Shown piece by piece: positions 22,932 through 35,404 of a stretch of DNA of 64,000 nt; within the stretch, counting starts at the first letter, position 1; each line of letters begins with the position of its first letter. The stretch is taken from contig JARWKL010000001.1 of assembly GCA_029961685.1 (NCBI GenBank), forward strand, positions 57,895,314 to 57,959,313. Direction: 5' to 3'. Both the position numbers and the translations under genes were made by a program. The notes below the pieces were generated by a model. The model did no database searches and was not told the DNA's origin. It saw only the letters and a list, made by a program, of their open reading frames with translations. The DNA comes from Aristolochia californica (lineage: Eukaryota > Streptophyta > Magnoliopsida > Piperales > Aristolochiaceae).

Positions 22932-25156
22932 TACTCCTGTACAATCGAAAGCGCAAAAGATATATCACCGACTTTGGACCCCGATTCGCCATTGCTGGAA
23001 TACATCAAGTCATGTCCGAGCACCGCAGTTACTTTTCACTGGATCTGTTTCAGACTTTTTGAGTTGCGACGAGGAAAAATCCCATCTCTGCTTCTTCGCC
23101 GCGGAATAGCAGAGACGACGTACCTGTCGCTGACGAGAGGCGAAGGAGGTGATGGGACCTGGTTGAGTGGAAAGGACGTAGGAATCACGGCGACGGCGAC
23201 CGATGGTTTGTTCCCCGGAGAGCACTGCGGCTGCCCCTCACCCTGCATGTCAGCTCCTGAATGGTGGTGGCTCCCGTGAAGAATGTTGAAGCCCATGGCC
23301 GATGGCCTTCCATTTCCTTATCGGCTTTTAGAATAAAGTGACAGTATAGGGAAGTTTTATTGGGTGACACGTATCTGAACCGGGTACAACTTTTTGGATA
23401 CTCGAAATCTGATACAAGATTTCATTCAGATTGTACTATAGAACTTTGATCTGGCCTTTTCATAATGGTAATACAAACACCTAGAGGCTCATACTAGGTG
23501 ACACAGACACACTACGTGTCAGCTATGTGGACATCCCCGTCTCATTCATTTGGGTCCCTACACTTACAAGCTTGATTCAGGGACTGGCGAGCTTTCAAAC
23601 CCATTAGTCTCTTTAGTTTTTCATTAGATAAATTTGACCCTTGGGAAGGCCTGAGAGATGGGGAGGAAGCCACCCCTCCACCTTTTGTTTATCTTCCGAG
23701 CTACGAGCCTTTCTTGTCGATGTTCGATAGGGTAGGGGCACCTCCCAATGCCAACCCAAATGGGTGTAGGACAACCTCTTTCCTTAGGATACTCACCTCT
23801 TCCCAAAACGAGATGGGCTCCTCCCTTAAAAAAGTGAGGGGTCGATGCAGTGGAGAACCGGAGAGCCTCCCTTTTACCCCCTTATTTATGAGGAAGAAAA
23901 TAGGAAAGTCTCCTTTGTTTTTCCCTTACCATTATAAGAGAAAAAAAAAAAAGTGATGATTTGAAGATACTCTAAGTCCAAAAAAGATTAAATGGGTCCC
24001 CAATTGCAAATCCCATCATTTCCTAGGGTATCTAACTTAGGCAAATGGGCACTCAGATAGGCTAGGCATGGGTGGGTCATTCAACTCCAGGACGGGGTAA
24101 ATTTAGATCCATGCATTGTGCATTAAATATTTGATAGGCCCAACTTGTACTGCTCTGCCCTGGAGTTGGACCTTTTAAATGGGTAGAGGAAGCATAACGG
24201 TCTAAAGTAGAGGCAGATTAAATAAAAATAGTGATTATTATGGCCTATTATTATTTATTTAGTATTTAAATAACCAACATTTAGTTTTCCCTTAGATGTT
24301 GGGATAGTGGGACTGTGGTATAGGGTAACCACCCAGCACTTATAACCCATAATATGGTTTTTTCTAGAAAATGAATGTCAACAAAATTTCACAAAGAAAA
24401 AAATGATATTTGTTCTAACAAAAAAGTCAGTGATATCTCTATCAATTGCATGGATTAAAGCCTTGGATAGATTAGACAGAGATTTTTCAATTCTTTTTTA
24501 CAATTTTGTGTTTATATTTTCTCACAATTGGAACGTGATTGCAATGGCCGGAGGTATGTGTTATTAGGCTTCCGTTTTTAGTTTATTGAAATTCTTGATA
24601 AAATTGCTAACAATTGAGTATGTCTTAGAAATGTACCCATACCCATGCCACAATGCATCAAAATGAGGATTAGTGTAGCTTATAGTGAATATAATTTCTT
24701 AACTTTCTAAGCATTAGGGTCTTATCATTCAAATCGAACGAAATGAAATAACCACAAGATTGCAAACCAAGAATATATTCCTCTTCAAATTGAAGTTTAA
24801 CAAAGAGGCAAGCATATATGTTTTTTTAAGTTACTCTACAAAACTCAAATTCAATTGTGCAAAGAAGGAACCACAACATCATTAAAACATACAACCCTAG
24901 TGGTCTACTTGAATCAGGTGATGTCAACATGAAAGCTAGAAAACGAGTTTTATCCCAGCCCGAGGGTAACGGTGAGTGAAACAATAGTCCATTTTGGTGG
25001 CATATGCCATTGCTAGATGTGGGGCTCGACATTGCACTAATTTTGGTCGATATTTGCAGTGTATTGAAAGACATGTACCACATTTTGAGATAAGTGGTAT
25101 GTTACGAATATAGTTATGTATCGGAATTTAATACTTTTATATCAACTAATTTGGTG
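22932..25156. other. Unit 1 spacer, non-coding
   Basis: Shared largely with unit 2; 24231-24860 is also shared in direct orientation with 62150-62830. A minus-strand frame (24826-25083) with GWDKTRFLAFMLTSPD recurs at 63110-63177 but has no family I know. I treat it as repeat, not gene. Confidence 0.5.
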
Positions 25157-25161
25157 GACAT

Positions 25162-25632
25162 TATTAAGGAATAGTCTCATATGGATGAGAACAAAGATCT
25201 TAAGTTTATTAGTCAAGAAACTTGTTATGCTAACTAATAAACTCAAGATTTTTTATCTCACTAATCCATGTGAGACGATACCATGTTAAAGTGGGTAGAA
25301 CGCTCTGTACCAAAATGACTAGCCATTAGGAAACTTCTTGTATCAACTAATAAACACAATATCTTTGTACTTACTAATGTATGAAGGGTTATCCTTAACA
25401 CTCCCCCTCATGTGTAAACACATGGATAATTTGGGTGGATGCCAAAATATGAGAACATTACTCTGATACAGCATTAAGGAATAGTCCCATATGGAGTGGT
25501 TGTTCTTATACCATGTTAAATTGTGTGAGAGGTTCTATCCCAAAATGACCAACTAACTTAGGAAACTTTTTTTCCCAACTAATAAATTCAAGATCTTATA
25601 CTCACTAATTCATGTAAGACTATTCTTTGATA
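25162..25632 (-). mobile_element. TRIM retrotransposon with decayed ends
   Basis: Two direct repeats, 25162-25400 and 25472-25632, surround a 71-bp internal segment that has both priming sites. On the minus strand CATGAGGGGGAG abuts the left repeat (polypurine tract), and TGTATCAGAG abuts the right one (decayed initiator-Met primer site). GACAT occurs at 25157-25161 and 25633-25637 as target duplication. No coding capacity. The same insertion sits in unit 2 at 41759-42120. Confidence 0.8.
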
Positions 25633-25639
25633 GACATTA

Positions 25640-26505
25640 CATGTATCCAAAACCCTAAAATTTTACACTTGTCTCATACGTCTTAACCAAGATGTGATAC
25701 ATAATAGTGATACGCGTTACGTATTGCACTGTACAAGAAATGAACTAGGGAGGGAAGTCACTTTTGGACAAAAAATCCACTTATGGTTTCAAGTTTCAAC
25801 CCTAGGTATCCGCTCCTCTTTCCATTAACGAAGTAAAAAACAGAAAAACCACAAACAAAGTAACAAATCCTTCATTTTATTTTTATTTTTTTGTTTATGA
25901 AATCAGTGCTCTAATAATCTATTCTCTTTCCCATGCTATTTCTGTTCCAGATTTGTTCTCATATTATTGGAAGTAGAGATCACACGATTCAATTATGTTC
26001 CACAATCGAAGATTACAAACTTCATTATATTAAGAATGGAAGAAGACAACCCATAACCCATTTCATCCCAAACAACTTTTTCTTATGTGTATTGGAACCA
26101 TTTTATCACTCGTGGGGCAACCTTTCTTAGGTTATACCTCACCAAACCTAAACCCCAAGTTCTTAGTGCATAAAACTAGCTAATGCTAAGACTGGGGAAA
26201 CCAGAGTACCGAGTTTTACATTTTTAATGGCACGGGAAATCACATCGAAAATTTCGATGGGGGTTAACCTAATTAGGGATTGGAATGGCCCCGGTTATTA
26301 TCTACTTGTGACTAAAGAACTTATAAGCATTGACACAAGAATGAAAGATTGCTTTATCTACACATTTACTTGTAGAAGATCTTATTTAATCTACCTATTT
26401 TAGTGCATTTGCTATTAATATACCATGAAATCATATTTTGTTTGAATTTTGTTGCGAATTGAAGAGGTTCTATTCCCAAATGCAGTGAATTGTCTAATGC
26501 TCAGG
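25640..26505. other. Unit 1 spacer, no gene seen
   Basis: AT-rich, with short chance frames. Its start (about 25640-25750) resembles 63300-63490. Confidence 0.45.
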
Positions 26506-26507
26506 GT

Positions 26508-26700
26508 CTGTTTGGAATCAATCCCTAGAAAAGAAAAGAAAAGAAAATTAGAATTTAACCATTATCATTCTAAAAAATAGTTAATAAAAATATGATAATG
26601 ATTAAATTCTCATTTTTATTAACTATTTTTGGGAATAATAATGGTCAAATTTTTATTGTTTTCTTTTATTTTCCATAGAGTTCCAAACAGACTCGTAAGA
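26508..26700. mobile_element. MITE, copy 2 of the family
   Basis: Starts GGGTCTGTTTGGAATCAA and ends with the inverse GTTCCAAACAGACTC. The inner arm carries AACTATTTTTGGGAATAATA, as in the 10.3-kb and 62.9-kb copies. Absent from unit 2, so it inserted here after the duplication or was lost there. Confidence 0.75.
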
Positions 26701-27020
26701 ACATTACTTAATTTCAACAAAGAGACCCATCATAAAATTCTTGAAAATCTATCCCAATATGCTGAGCTTACCAAACATGATTAAACAAATAAATTGGTTG
26801 ATTCTATATTTTTTATGTTATATTTATTTTAGTCACTAGAATATATATTTAAAAGTTTTTCTTGAAGGAATAAAAAATTTGACACTAAAAATACTAAACT
26901 CAAAAAAAAGAGAAAAATGATAAAATATATTTTAAATATCTCTGATTAAAATATTTATTAAATATAAGTATGTGTAAAATTAAAATATACTTTCATTTGT
27001 CTGTATATAAGTTGGCACTC

Positions 27021-27190
27021 AAGTCCCGGTCACGTGACTTTCAGGAAATACCAATAGTTCCGGCGCGCAGTCTAGCGGCAGACACGTAGCAGATTAGGGA
27101 CCCGTGTGGATTGGAATGGCGCGCAGTCCGGAGGATTTAATGTCCGAAGGGGGGAGGAATAAGAGTAACGGGAGGCCAAGCGTCCTCGGT
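27021..27190 (+). promoter_or_regulatory. Orphan SEP-like promoter fragment (unit 1)
   Basis: Matches the SEP-like upstream region at 42125-42390, including TCACGTGACTTTCAGGAAAT with a CACGTG G-box and the GGAGGCCAAGC phrase. The match ends near CCTCGG and is directly followed by RAV-side sequence that matches 51207 onward. The SEP-like exons are therefore deleted in this unit. Confidence 0.85.
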
Positions 27191-27800
27191 TCTTGGAACA
27201 TTGTACTTGGGACCATGTTACATATACGACATACTAAAATATTTTTTACTGATGCAATAGAGACTTTGACAAAATATTTTTTTGCAATCATGAAAGAGGG
27301 AAAGGATTCCAAAATCAAATCCAGCTGACGTTGGTTATACCCAATTTTTTAAAATCATTTTATTTATAAAATCACCGTTATCTTCATTTTATCATTAAAA
27401 TTTGATAAAAATTATAAACTGAATTCAACATCAATCATGAATGCATGGGATACGAAAAATAAATGCCTAATGAGGATTCCAGTTTTAGATTCCATGCTTT
27501 GCCCATTGCATTTATTACATATTTTGGCCTTATACATAATGAGCTACCTTGTTTTTATTTCTAAGTTCATTTTATTTTATTTGCCCAAATATGTAAGTCC
27601 GTGTCCTACATACACCTGATGGTCTTGTGTTACAACTGTCAAATCCAGGACTCTTCCCATCTATGTTTGTCATGTATTTATGAAGAAACTAAGATAGCTA
27701 AATTAATTCTAGAAGCCTTTGATATTTCGGCAACACCCAAGGAAAGAAAAGAAAAACTTTAGAAGCTCTTTGGATCATGACCACCAATGGACCCAAGACC
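27191..27800. repeat. 3' flank of RAV-like copy A
   Basis: 27191-27660 matches 51207-51660. 27660-27780 matches 52690-52800. About 1 kb present in unit 2 is missing here. No gene. Confidence 0.8.
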
Positions 27801-27801
27801 T

Positions 27802-28780
27802 CTAGCCTATCATTACCCCGAATAATCTCAGACATTTCTTATTTACCAACGGCTGCCGGACTATTTGTTGGACGTCCTCATCCTCTTCTCCTTTTTCATT
27901 ATCCTCATCTTCAGACCTACTCGTATACTGTTTCCCTAACGCTAGCTCCAGTTCTGCCATCTTTTCATGATTGAAGACCCCAACTGTATTTACATTGGTT
28001 TCATTGTTGTAGCTTACGTCAATCATCCAGGATCTATCCACCCTCTCTAACCCTTTCCTGTATTCGCAATTATAGAATGTAACTATGTCCTTGGCTTTCA
28101 ATTCCTTCTCCCTCACAAACCTGTTCCATCCCCTTGTAAACACGTAGCTCTAGTTACTCTTCCAATAACAATACCTAAACTTTCACAACCTCAGATACTT
28201 ATCGAAGAGGACCAATTGAATGTCTTCCGTCTCCTCGCCTTCTTCTGTCTCCGAGACGGGAGGGAAGAACTTAACTGCATGTTTCTTCGGAATTACTAGT
28301 CGATTTAGCTTCCCGACGTCGCTCGGCGTCAGCTCCTTCAGAAATAGCTCCTGGCATATAACTCCTCCTTCGTTGGCGGGACTACTTCCATTTGCAATAT
28401 TAAACCCGGCGCCTATGTTAGCAGCCGTCTTTGAGTTTTGGGTGGTTCGGATGTATTCAATAAACTTAGACTCATAGGACTCATAGGACCCTTCCTTGAT
28501 CCTGCTCAACACATCCTCAGTGATGAAGAGGTTTTGATACGCGTACTCTCGATCGGAATGGGTTGTCCATGGGAAGTTGCGGTGGTAGGCGCCGCTCCGG
28601 AGCTTGATGGCGGAACTGTCGTACTCGCCATACCCTTGAATCGGGATGGAGCAATCCCACTCTCGTGTCTATAGCGTTTATATGGCCGATGAGTATTAGT
28701 GGACTCAGAACTATCAGCAGCTCCGTGTTTTAGTTGATGCGGAATTGCAGCTAACATCTGGTCGTCCCTTGAAAACCTGT
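27802..28780 (-). pseudogene. RAV-like AP2/B3 gene, copy A, broken
   Basis: The B3 start reads [20 protein letters not shown] (about 28290-28350) and continues through FTRGWNRFVREKELKAKD to an end of KKCLRLFGV, the R/K-LFGV repressor motif of RAV proteins. Lesions: most of the AP2 domain between SRFKG and YDSSAI is deleted, with a frame change; a Trp codon is TGA after KYLRL and a Gln codon is TAG eight codons further on. The 5' side begins at the splice acceptor (about 28779), and the first inner ATG is at 28757. Intact RAV proteins bind DNA bipartitely through AP2 and B3 and repress growth and flowering genes. This copy cannot make one. Confidence 0.85.
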
Positions 28781-28969
28781 GAAGAATAAAGCAGTCGTGA
28801 GTCGTGACCTTGTAAACATGTAAAAACATAAAAGAAGATACAATGACAGTCCGAGCTGGTCTGTCATCTCTGCCATGAATGACAGTCTTGTTGGCGTTTC
28901 CGAAGAAAACAATCTACTCTGAGCCTTTGCCGAGCTTTGTTTCCGGTTTCCGGTTTTGCTCACTGGAAG

Positions 28970-29880
28970 AAAAAAAAAGAAGGACAGGTGCTGTTATTAC
29001 CCGTCGCCATTGTTCCTCTGTTCGGCCGCGGGTAAGAAGTTTCCGCCGAGAGTCCACCGCTCTTCGGGCAAGAAGGCTCTGTTATCCCGTTGCCGTTGTC
29101 GGAGAAAAAAAACTGGGCCTTTCATGCCGAGCTGGGTGGAATTATCTCTCCACCGTGTTGTTGCAGTTCCTGAAAGCAACAAGGTCGGGATCAAAGTCCA
29201 TCAATGCTGCTGTCCCACGCTGTTCGTGGAAGAAGAGATACTGCCGAGATTACGTTCTGCATACATTTTTCTGTTGTCCGAAGCTGTTCGGCGCCGTGAG
29301 GAAGACGAAGGTATTCCGAGCTGTTCGGCGCCGTGGGGAAGAAGGAGACGTTTTCCCGATTCTTGCAGATGATATTGGGAAAGAGTTTAGAATCGAAAGA
29401 TGAAAAAAAATTCCTACGGCCAAGTCCTTCAGCCGCGTGAAGAAGAAGACACTGTTTAAAAATTAAACGTTTCCTAACTTAGGAAACGTATTAAAGCCAG
29501 GTTCAGCGCATGCGGAGCAACCCGGATCTCTGTTTACGCACTGTTCGGCCGAAAGGAAGACGAATTGCCGTGATTGCCGTCCGAGATCTCTCCCCACTGT
29601 CCTGCTCTGATTAAGAAGCTTGTATTGCTGACGGAAAGTTTCCTTTTCAGCTGGCGGGAGTTATCATCGGGGCCGGAAAGTTTCCCTGGTTTTTCCGCTT
29701 TGTTCGGCGCCGAAGCGAGGAAGGAGACGACTGCCAATTTCATTAGGAAACATGATTGATTAAAGGTGGGCCAAGCCAATTCAGCGCGCCCGAGTCATCC
29801 AACCGACCGCGTCAACTCGGACAAACTCGGTCCGGGTCAGCTTCACTCGGGACCCTTATTTTCTGCATCGGTAAACGTGC
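28970..29880. repeat. GC-rich block with repeated CTGTTCGGCGCC-type motif
   Basis: The phrase CTGTTCGGC(C/G)CG followed by a GAAGA-rich stretch recurs at least five times (about 29018, 29285, 29320, 29540, 29700). The end (29780-29850) has repeated ACTCGG/GTCCGGGTC phrases similar to 43905-43960, which lies in a copia leader. Long frames exist on the plus strand but have no family character. Probably leader-type sequence of a non-autonomous retroelement. Confidence 0.55.
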
Positions 29881-30533
29881 ACAAGATTCCGGCGCGTAAT
29901 TTTTTTCTCTAGCTCGGTTATTAATTTCAACATATCATAAATAAAATATTTCTACCTATCTATCATTTGAGATGAACATCAATCAGAAGGGAAGTGTTAA
30001 CGCGTTGGGACAAAACCTTCTTCTTCTGTAAGTTGATATACTCTACTTTAAGAAGGCCTCTCTGTAACAAAAAAAAAAAAAGACTTTAATCTTCAAATAA
30101 TGATTTAAGATTTGCTAGCTTATAGACTAGCAATGGAGCTTTCCCTTCCAATCAAATGGTGAAGGCAAATAAGATTCATCTCCCAAATAAGTATGAGAAA
30201 GTAGAAGTTTTCCACAAAATTACAAAAGATCCATTACCATTCTGGTTCGCACTCGTTCGACTCCAACCTTCAGTTGGCTCTCTAGTTGTTTAAGCTCTCT
30301 CATGCCCAAGGATGATAAGTCTTCTCCTAACAAATTACTACAGCAAGAAGAATGTCAAGTTCCAGAAAGGAGTAATCAGTCTCCTACCAGGTGTAATGGA
30401 AATGTCAGGATGCTTATTTAATCTTTTCCTCCAAAGATTGCATTGACTTTCGTAAGTTGTTCAACTCGGCCATCCAAAACTGATTCAGGTAGGGAACGGA
30501 GGATCATAAACACAGTCGAAGTGGGGTGAAAAT

Positions 30534-30983
30534 TGTTAGAAAACCGTAGTAAATCCTAATGCAGAATTTACAACATGCCAGAAAATTAGGATTGAATACA
30601 TACCTGAATCCATTCCTGAAATTTCGTATTTCTGTTGCAGAATCTCTTTGACGAAGGATAAGAACAGATGATTGGTGTTGTGGTTTTCCTCAACTAAATC
30701 TCCTTATTCCTCAATAGGACTTTCGTCTCTCTTCCAAATGGGGAGAAGGGAAATGTATCTGATTTAGTATATTGGGGACCATAACCATTTTGTGTCTCCT
30801 TATATAAGGTTCCCATAATTCCCTATGGTATTTACTTAATTGGCCTATATTCATGTCCCATTCCTTAATGGGCTTAATAAAATTAGATCACTTTATTTCA
30901 GCCCATTCCATTAATGATAGAAAATATAATTGCATAATAAATATGTTACCCAAATTAGAATAGGAAATGTGAATTTCCTAACA
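30534..30983 (-). repeat. 3' LTR of copia 2
   Basis: 450 bp. A purine tract (minus strand CCCAAGTGGGAGAT) directly follows on the inner side. Confidence 0.95.
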
Positions 30984-31405
30984 ATCTCCCACTTGGGTTA
31001 CATATCATTCCTGAAACAATTATATCACGAATTTTTGAAGCGTGCATCTGTATACTATTAATAACGGAATCATCTTATATATTAATAATGGAACCACTGC
31101 GACTTTCATCACATTACAATCGTGACTAAACCACGATGATCACCATACTAATACACTCAATGACATAGATCAAATATGGATGAGTAACATGGAAATTATA
31201 TGCAATGTGATGTCAGACATGCCTATTTCCAACTGGTCCTTCTTTAGTCTTTACTGAGATCTTTCCAAAGTTCTTAATGCAATGTGAACATTGCACATAG
31301 AAAAACACAAGCAAGTTCATAAATAAAATAATAAACAATCAATTTTATTAAAAAATCGAAGAACTCAATGTCTAAAGCAAACATATAGTACAAAAATTAC
31401 TCCCA

Positions 31406-32998
31406 CTAAACCAAAATATCCTCATAAATAACGCCCATATGAGCAGTGTGCTGATGAAAGACTTTAGGCGGTAAACCCTTGGTTAATGTGTCTGCTTGCA
31501 TAGAATCCGTCCCTATATGTTCTATAGAAATCTGTTTATCCTGAATTCTCTCCTTAATAACTAGAAACTTGATGTCAATAAACTTCGATTTTGTCGAGCT
31601 CCTATTGTTGTTAGAATAAAATACCACCGAGTTAAAGTCACAATAAATCTTTAATGGCCTGTCAATGTCATCTACCACTCACAACCCAGTGACAAAGTTT
31701 CACAACCGTATTTCGTGGTTGGATGCCTCAAAACAAGCAATGAACTCCGCAACTATGGTTGAAGAAGCTATGAGAGTCTGCTTAGCAGACTTCCATGAGA
31801 TAGCTCCTTCACCTAACATAAAGATGTAGCTTGATGTGGAGTGTCTGCAATCTTGGTATTCGACAAAGTCGGAGTCAAAGAACCCAATGATCTCTAAACT
31901 ATCTGATCTCCGATAAGTAAGCATGTAGTCTTTTGTTCTCCTCAAATAACGCATCAAGCATTTGGCTGCCTTCCAATGTTGCATACCCAAATTACTCAAA
32001 CACCTACCCAGAATTCCTACTATAAATACTATGTCCGGACGAGTACAAACTTGAGCGTACATTAAACTCCCTACTACTGATGCATAGGGAGTTTTTTGCA
32101 TCTCTGTTCTTTCGAGATCATTTTTAGTGCACTGTTTGAGACTAAACTTGTCTCCTTTAGCAACGGGTGTGTCTCCTAGTTTACTATCTTTCATGCTGAA
32201 TCTGCTCAACACCTTATCAATATAGCTCTTTTGTGACAACCTAAGGATACTTTGAGAACGATCTCTAAGTATTTTTATACCTAATACAAAAGAGGCATCA
32301 CCAAGATCTTTCATCTCAAATTTCTTTGTCAGAAATTTGTTGGTTTCGTGCAGTAAGCCTATATCGCTACTAGCGAGCAAAATATCATCGACATATAATA
32401 TCAGGAAGATGTATTTACTCCCATTGAACTTATGATATACACGGTCATCAACAACATTCGCCTCAAAACCGTATGAGGTTATGACTTGACGGAACTTGTG
32501 ATACCATTGACAGGAAGCCTGTTTGAGACCATAGATGGATTTCTTCAATTTACATACCATAGACTTTGGATCACCAGATACAAAGTTTTCTGGTTGTACC
32601 ATATAAATCGTCTCATCATTGTCTCCATTGAGAAACACAGTTTTGACATCCATCTAATGTAGCTCTAGATCTAAATGAGCCACTAGTGCCATTATTGTTC
32701 TAAAAGAGTCTTTCAAAGATACCAGAGAGAAAGTTTCTTTATAGTCTATGTCTTCCCTTTGAGTAAAGCCTTTAGTAACTAGACAGGCCTTATATCTCTC
32801 GACATTGCCCTTTGAATCCCTCTTGGTTTTAAATATCCATTTACAACCAATGGGCTTCGCACCTTTAGGCAACTCAATGAGATCCCAAACGTCATTGTCA
32901 TTCATAGACTTTATCTCATCCTTTATGGCATCAATCCACTTTTGAGAGTCAGAACTGCATAAGGCTTGACATAAGTTAATCGGATCAACTTCTGTCAA
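31406..32998 (-). pseudogene. copia 2 reverse transcriptase and RNase H, several stops
   Basis: The RT shows KACLVTKGFTQREDIDYKET, then MDVKTVFLNGDNDETIYMVQ, then ILYVDDILLAS with the catalytic Asp pair. RNase H shows DSDFVEYQDCRHSTSSY and IASSTIVAEFIACFEAS, and ends in HIGTDSMQADTLTKGLPPK. A TAG stands just before MDVKT where the family has Gln, and two TGA codons lie at 31675-31710. The central 317-codon stretch (31700-32653) is open. Confidence 0.9.
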
Positions 32999-33199
32999 TC
33001 CGACGCCATCCTCATGTTCTTAGAGAAATATGATATAATCATCTGGAATCGCATTTCTCCTCTCCCTAGTGGATCTCCTTAATTGCACTTCTTGAGGTTG
33101 TTGAGCTTGTTCTAAAGATGGTGCAAGAGGAAGAATCTCATTGTTGTCTTGATCTGGAATAATGTCAGGAATAGGAGCCTGAACATTGTCTTCTAGTGT

Positions 33200-34240
33200 C
33201 TAAATTGTATCTTGAACAACAATAGGTATGGAGACCTGATCACTGTCAATAACAGATTCTTCTTCAAAGACAACATTCCTTATGTTTTTTTTCCCTCCAA
33301 ACTCAATATCCTCAAGGAATCTCACATTTCTCGTTTCAAAGAAGGATCTTGATGTGGGATTGTAAAACTTATAACCCCGAGAATGTTCAGTGTAACCAAC
33401 GAAATAACAGTTAACCGTCCTTGAGTTCAGTTTTCTTTCATGTGTCCTATAAGGTCGCGCCTCAGCTGGACAACCCCAAATGTGCAAGTGCCTAATGCTA
33501 GGCTTCTTTCTTGTCCAAAGCTCATAGGGGGTTTTGGCAACTGCTTTGCTCTGTACCCTGTTAAGGATGTACAATGCGGTCTTGAGAGCTTCTCCCCAAA
33601 GTGACTCTGGCAAAGAGGAATGACTGATCATACTCCTTACCATATCCTTAAGAGTTCAGTTTTGTCACTCTGCAACACTGTTCATGCTAGGTGTGCCCGG
33701 CATGGTGTATTACGGAACAATTCCACACTCCTTGAAGAAAATCGCGAAGGGTCCTGGACGTTGTTCTCCTGATCCATCATACCGTCTGTAGTATTCACCA
33801 CCACATTCGAATTTGACAGCCTTGATTTTCTTTCCAAGTTGAAGTTCAACTTCAGCTCTGAAAGACTTGAAGACGTCCAGGGATTGTGACTTCTCATGTA
33901 TTAAATATAGGTAACCGAATCTAGTGTAATCGTCTATGAACGTAATGAAGTATTGTTGGCTATGCCATGAAGCTATAGGGAATGGACCACAGATATCTGT
34001 ATATATAAGTTATAAGACATCTTTAGCTCTTTCGACACCTAATTTTATAACGTTTGTTTGTTTCCCCTTGATGCACTCAACACGATCTTGGAAGTTTATA
34101 GTATCTAGGGGTTCAATAATTCCATCTGACCCAAGCCTTTGAATTCTCTGTTTAAAGATGTGTCCTAAACGTTTGTGCCATAATGTGGTGGAATGCGCAC
34201 TGAATTTTCACTTCGTACCACGTGAACTTATTTACAATAT
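33200..34240 (-). pseudogene. copia 2 integrase, stops in the core
   Basis: The C-terminal part is open (33200-33643): [20 protein letters not shown], then [12 protein letters not shown], then [17 protein letters not shown]. The core upstream includes YFITFIDDYTRFGYLY-like sequence in broken frames. Two TGA codons nine bases apart (33656-33658 and 33665-33667) stand where the AERxNRT-type motif usually has two Arg codons; both fit CGA to TGA changes. Confidence 0.85.
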
Positions 34241-34479
34241 TCCTCTATAGGAACTAACAACATCAAACATATATAGATTATCAATTAAGGGACCAGAACC
34301 AACAAAATTTGAATTTCGGTAGAGACTAACTTTATTATTTCCAAAAGAACTAGAAAAATTTGATTTGTCCAAAATGAAAATAGAAGTTAAATTCCGCCTA
34401 TAAGACGATGCAACAAATGTCTCAAATAAATCCAAATAAAATCTAGTGTTTAATTGTAATCTGAAAGTTCATATAGCCT

Positions 34480-35404
34480 CTATTGCAACTTTTTTTCGTC
34501 ACCTACAAAGATGAATTTTTCAGTATCACTTGGCAATCGGCACCACAGGTAACCCTGCAAAGACATACTAATGTGAGTGGTAGCACCAGAATCCACCCAC
34601 CAAGTGTTTTTAGGTACAAAAGCTAAATTAACTTCAGAACAAACTAAAGTTAAAGGCATACCCTTCTTTACACGCCAGGCGGCGTACTTGGGACAATCCT
34701 TCTTCATATGACCCGATTTCTTGCAAAAGTAGCAGGTAAACTCCTCAACTTGCTTCTTCTGTTTCTTAGTTTGAGAAGATCCTACCGCAGTATCCTTACC
34801 TCTCTTCTTCTTCTTGTACTGAGAGGTTGAGGCCAAGTGAGCACTTTCATTCTTATCCCGTTGTTGCCTCTCTTCCTCTTGCACACAATGAGATATAAGC
34901 TCATTTAGTGACCATTTGTCCTTCTGAGTGTTATAACTCACTTTGAATTGGCCAAAGTGTGCAGGAAGAGATATCAGAACCAAGTGCATGAGCAAGTCCT
35001 CAGGCAGCTAACTTAAGTGACTTGAGTTTTGATGCGAGATGAGATATTTCCATGATGTACTCCCAAATATTCCCTTTGCCTTTATTCTTGTTTGAAACGA
35101 GTTTAGCCAAAAGGCTACTCGCCTCTGATTTTTCATTCTTGGCAAAATATTGTCCAATTTCTTCTAGAAACTTCTTGGAGCTCTTGTTCTCTGTCATAGA
35201 GCCCCGAAACGCCTTCGGAATGGAGCTTTTCATGATCATCAAACACTTGCAGTTAGAGAGCTCCCACTTCTTTAATTTAACCTCATTGAGGTTATCCGGA
35301 GTAGAAATGGGTTGCTCTGCTCGAAGTGCAAGATCCAAATCCATACAACTGAGGACAATTTCCACGGTATTTTTCCATGCCTTAAAATTCGTCCCGCTCA
35401 ACAT
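34480..35404 (-). pseudogene. copia 2 gag and protease, one frameshift
   Basis: The gag core begins MLSGTNFKAWKNTVEIVL. The second part has a complete CCHC zinc knuckle, CYFCKKSGHMKKDC, and the protease site WWVDSGATTHIS. The frame breaks near 34998, where one base appears to be missing after LKSLKL. The ATG at 35404 is the first usable one in frame, but the family N-terminus probably extended further upstream. Confidence 0.88.

Larger units (their letters stand above)
18082..27190. repeat. Duplicated unit 1 (direct), paralogous to 30017-42390
   Basis: From MADS exon 5 to the SEP-like promoter the order is repeated in unit 2. Clear matching pairs are 18747-19196 with 30081-30530, 19196-19936 with 37585-38330, 20650-20840 and 21208-22230 with 38335-39420, 22280-23870 with 39470-40860, 24870-25470 with 41485-42100, and 27020-27190 with 42125-42390. 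Each copy has private deletions. Confidence 0.88.

Noticed and set aside
22899..23279. 126-residue plus-strand frame starting in the heptamer repeat
   Set aside because: The paralogous stretch at about 39965-40276 is altered by indels without regard to frame, and no family is recognised.
24826..25083. Minus-strand frame with GWDKTRFLAFMLTSPD, recurring at 63110-63177
   Set aside because: Recurrence is due to the segmental duplication; frames are not kept outside the phrase and I know no such protein.
28879..29403. 174-residue plus-strand frame in the GC-rich block
   Set aside because: Arg/Ser-rich, with another 138-residue frame overlapping it on the same strand; repeated CTGTTCGGC motifs explain it. 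No domain.
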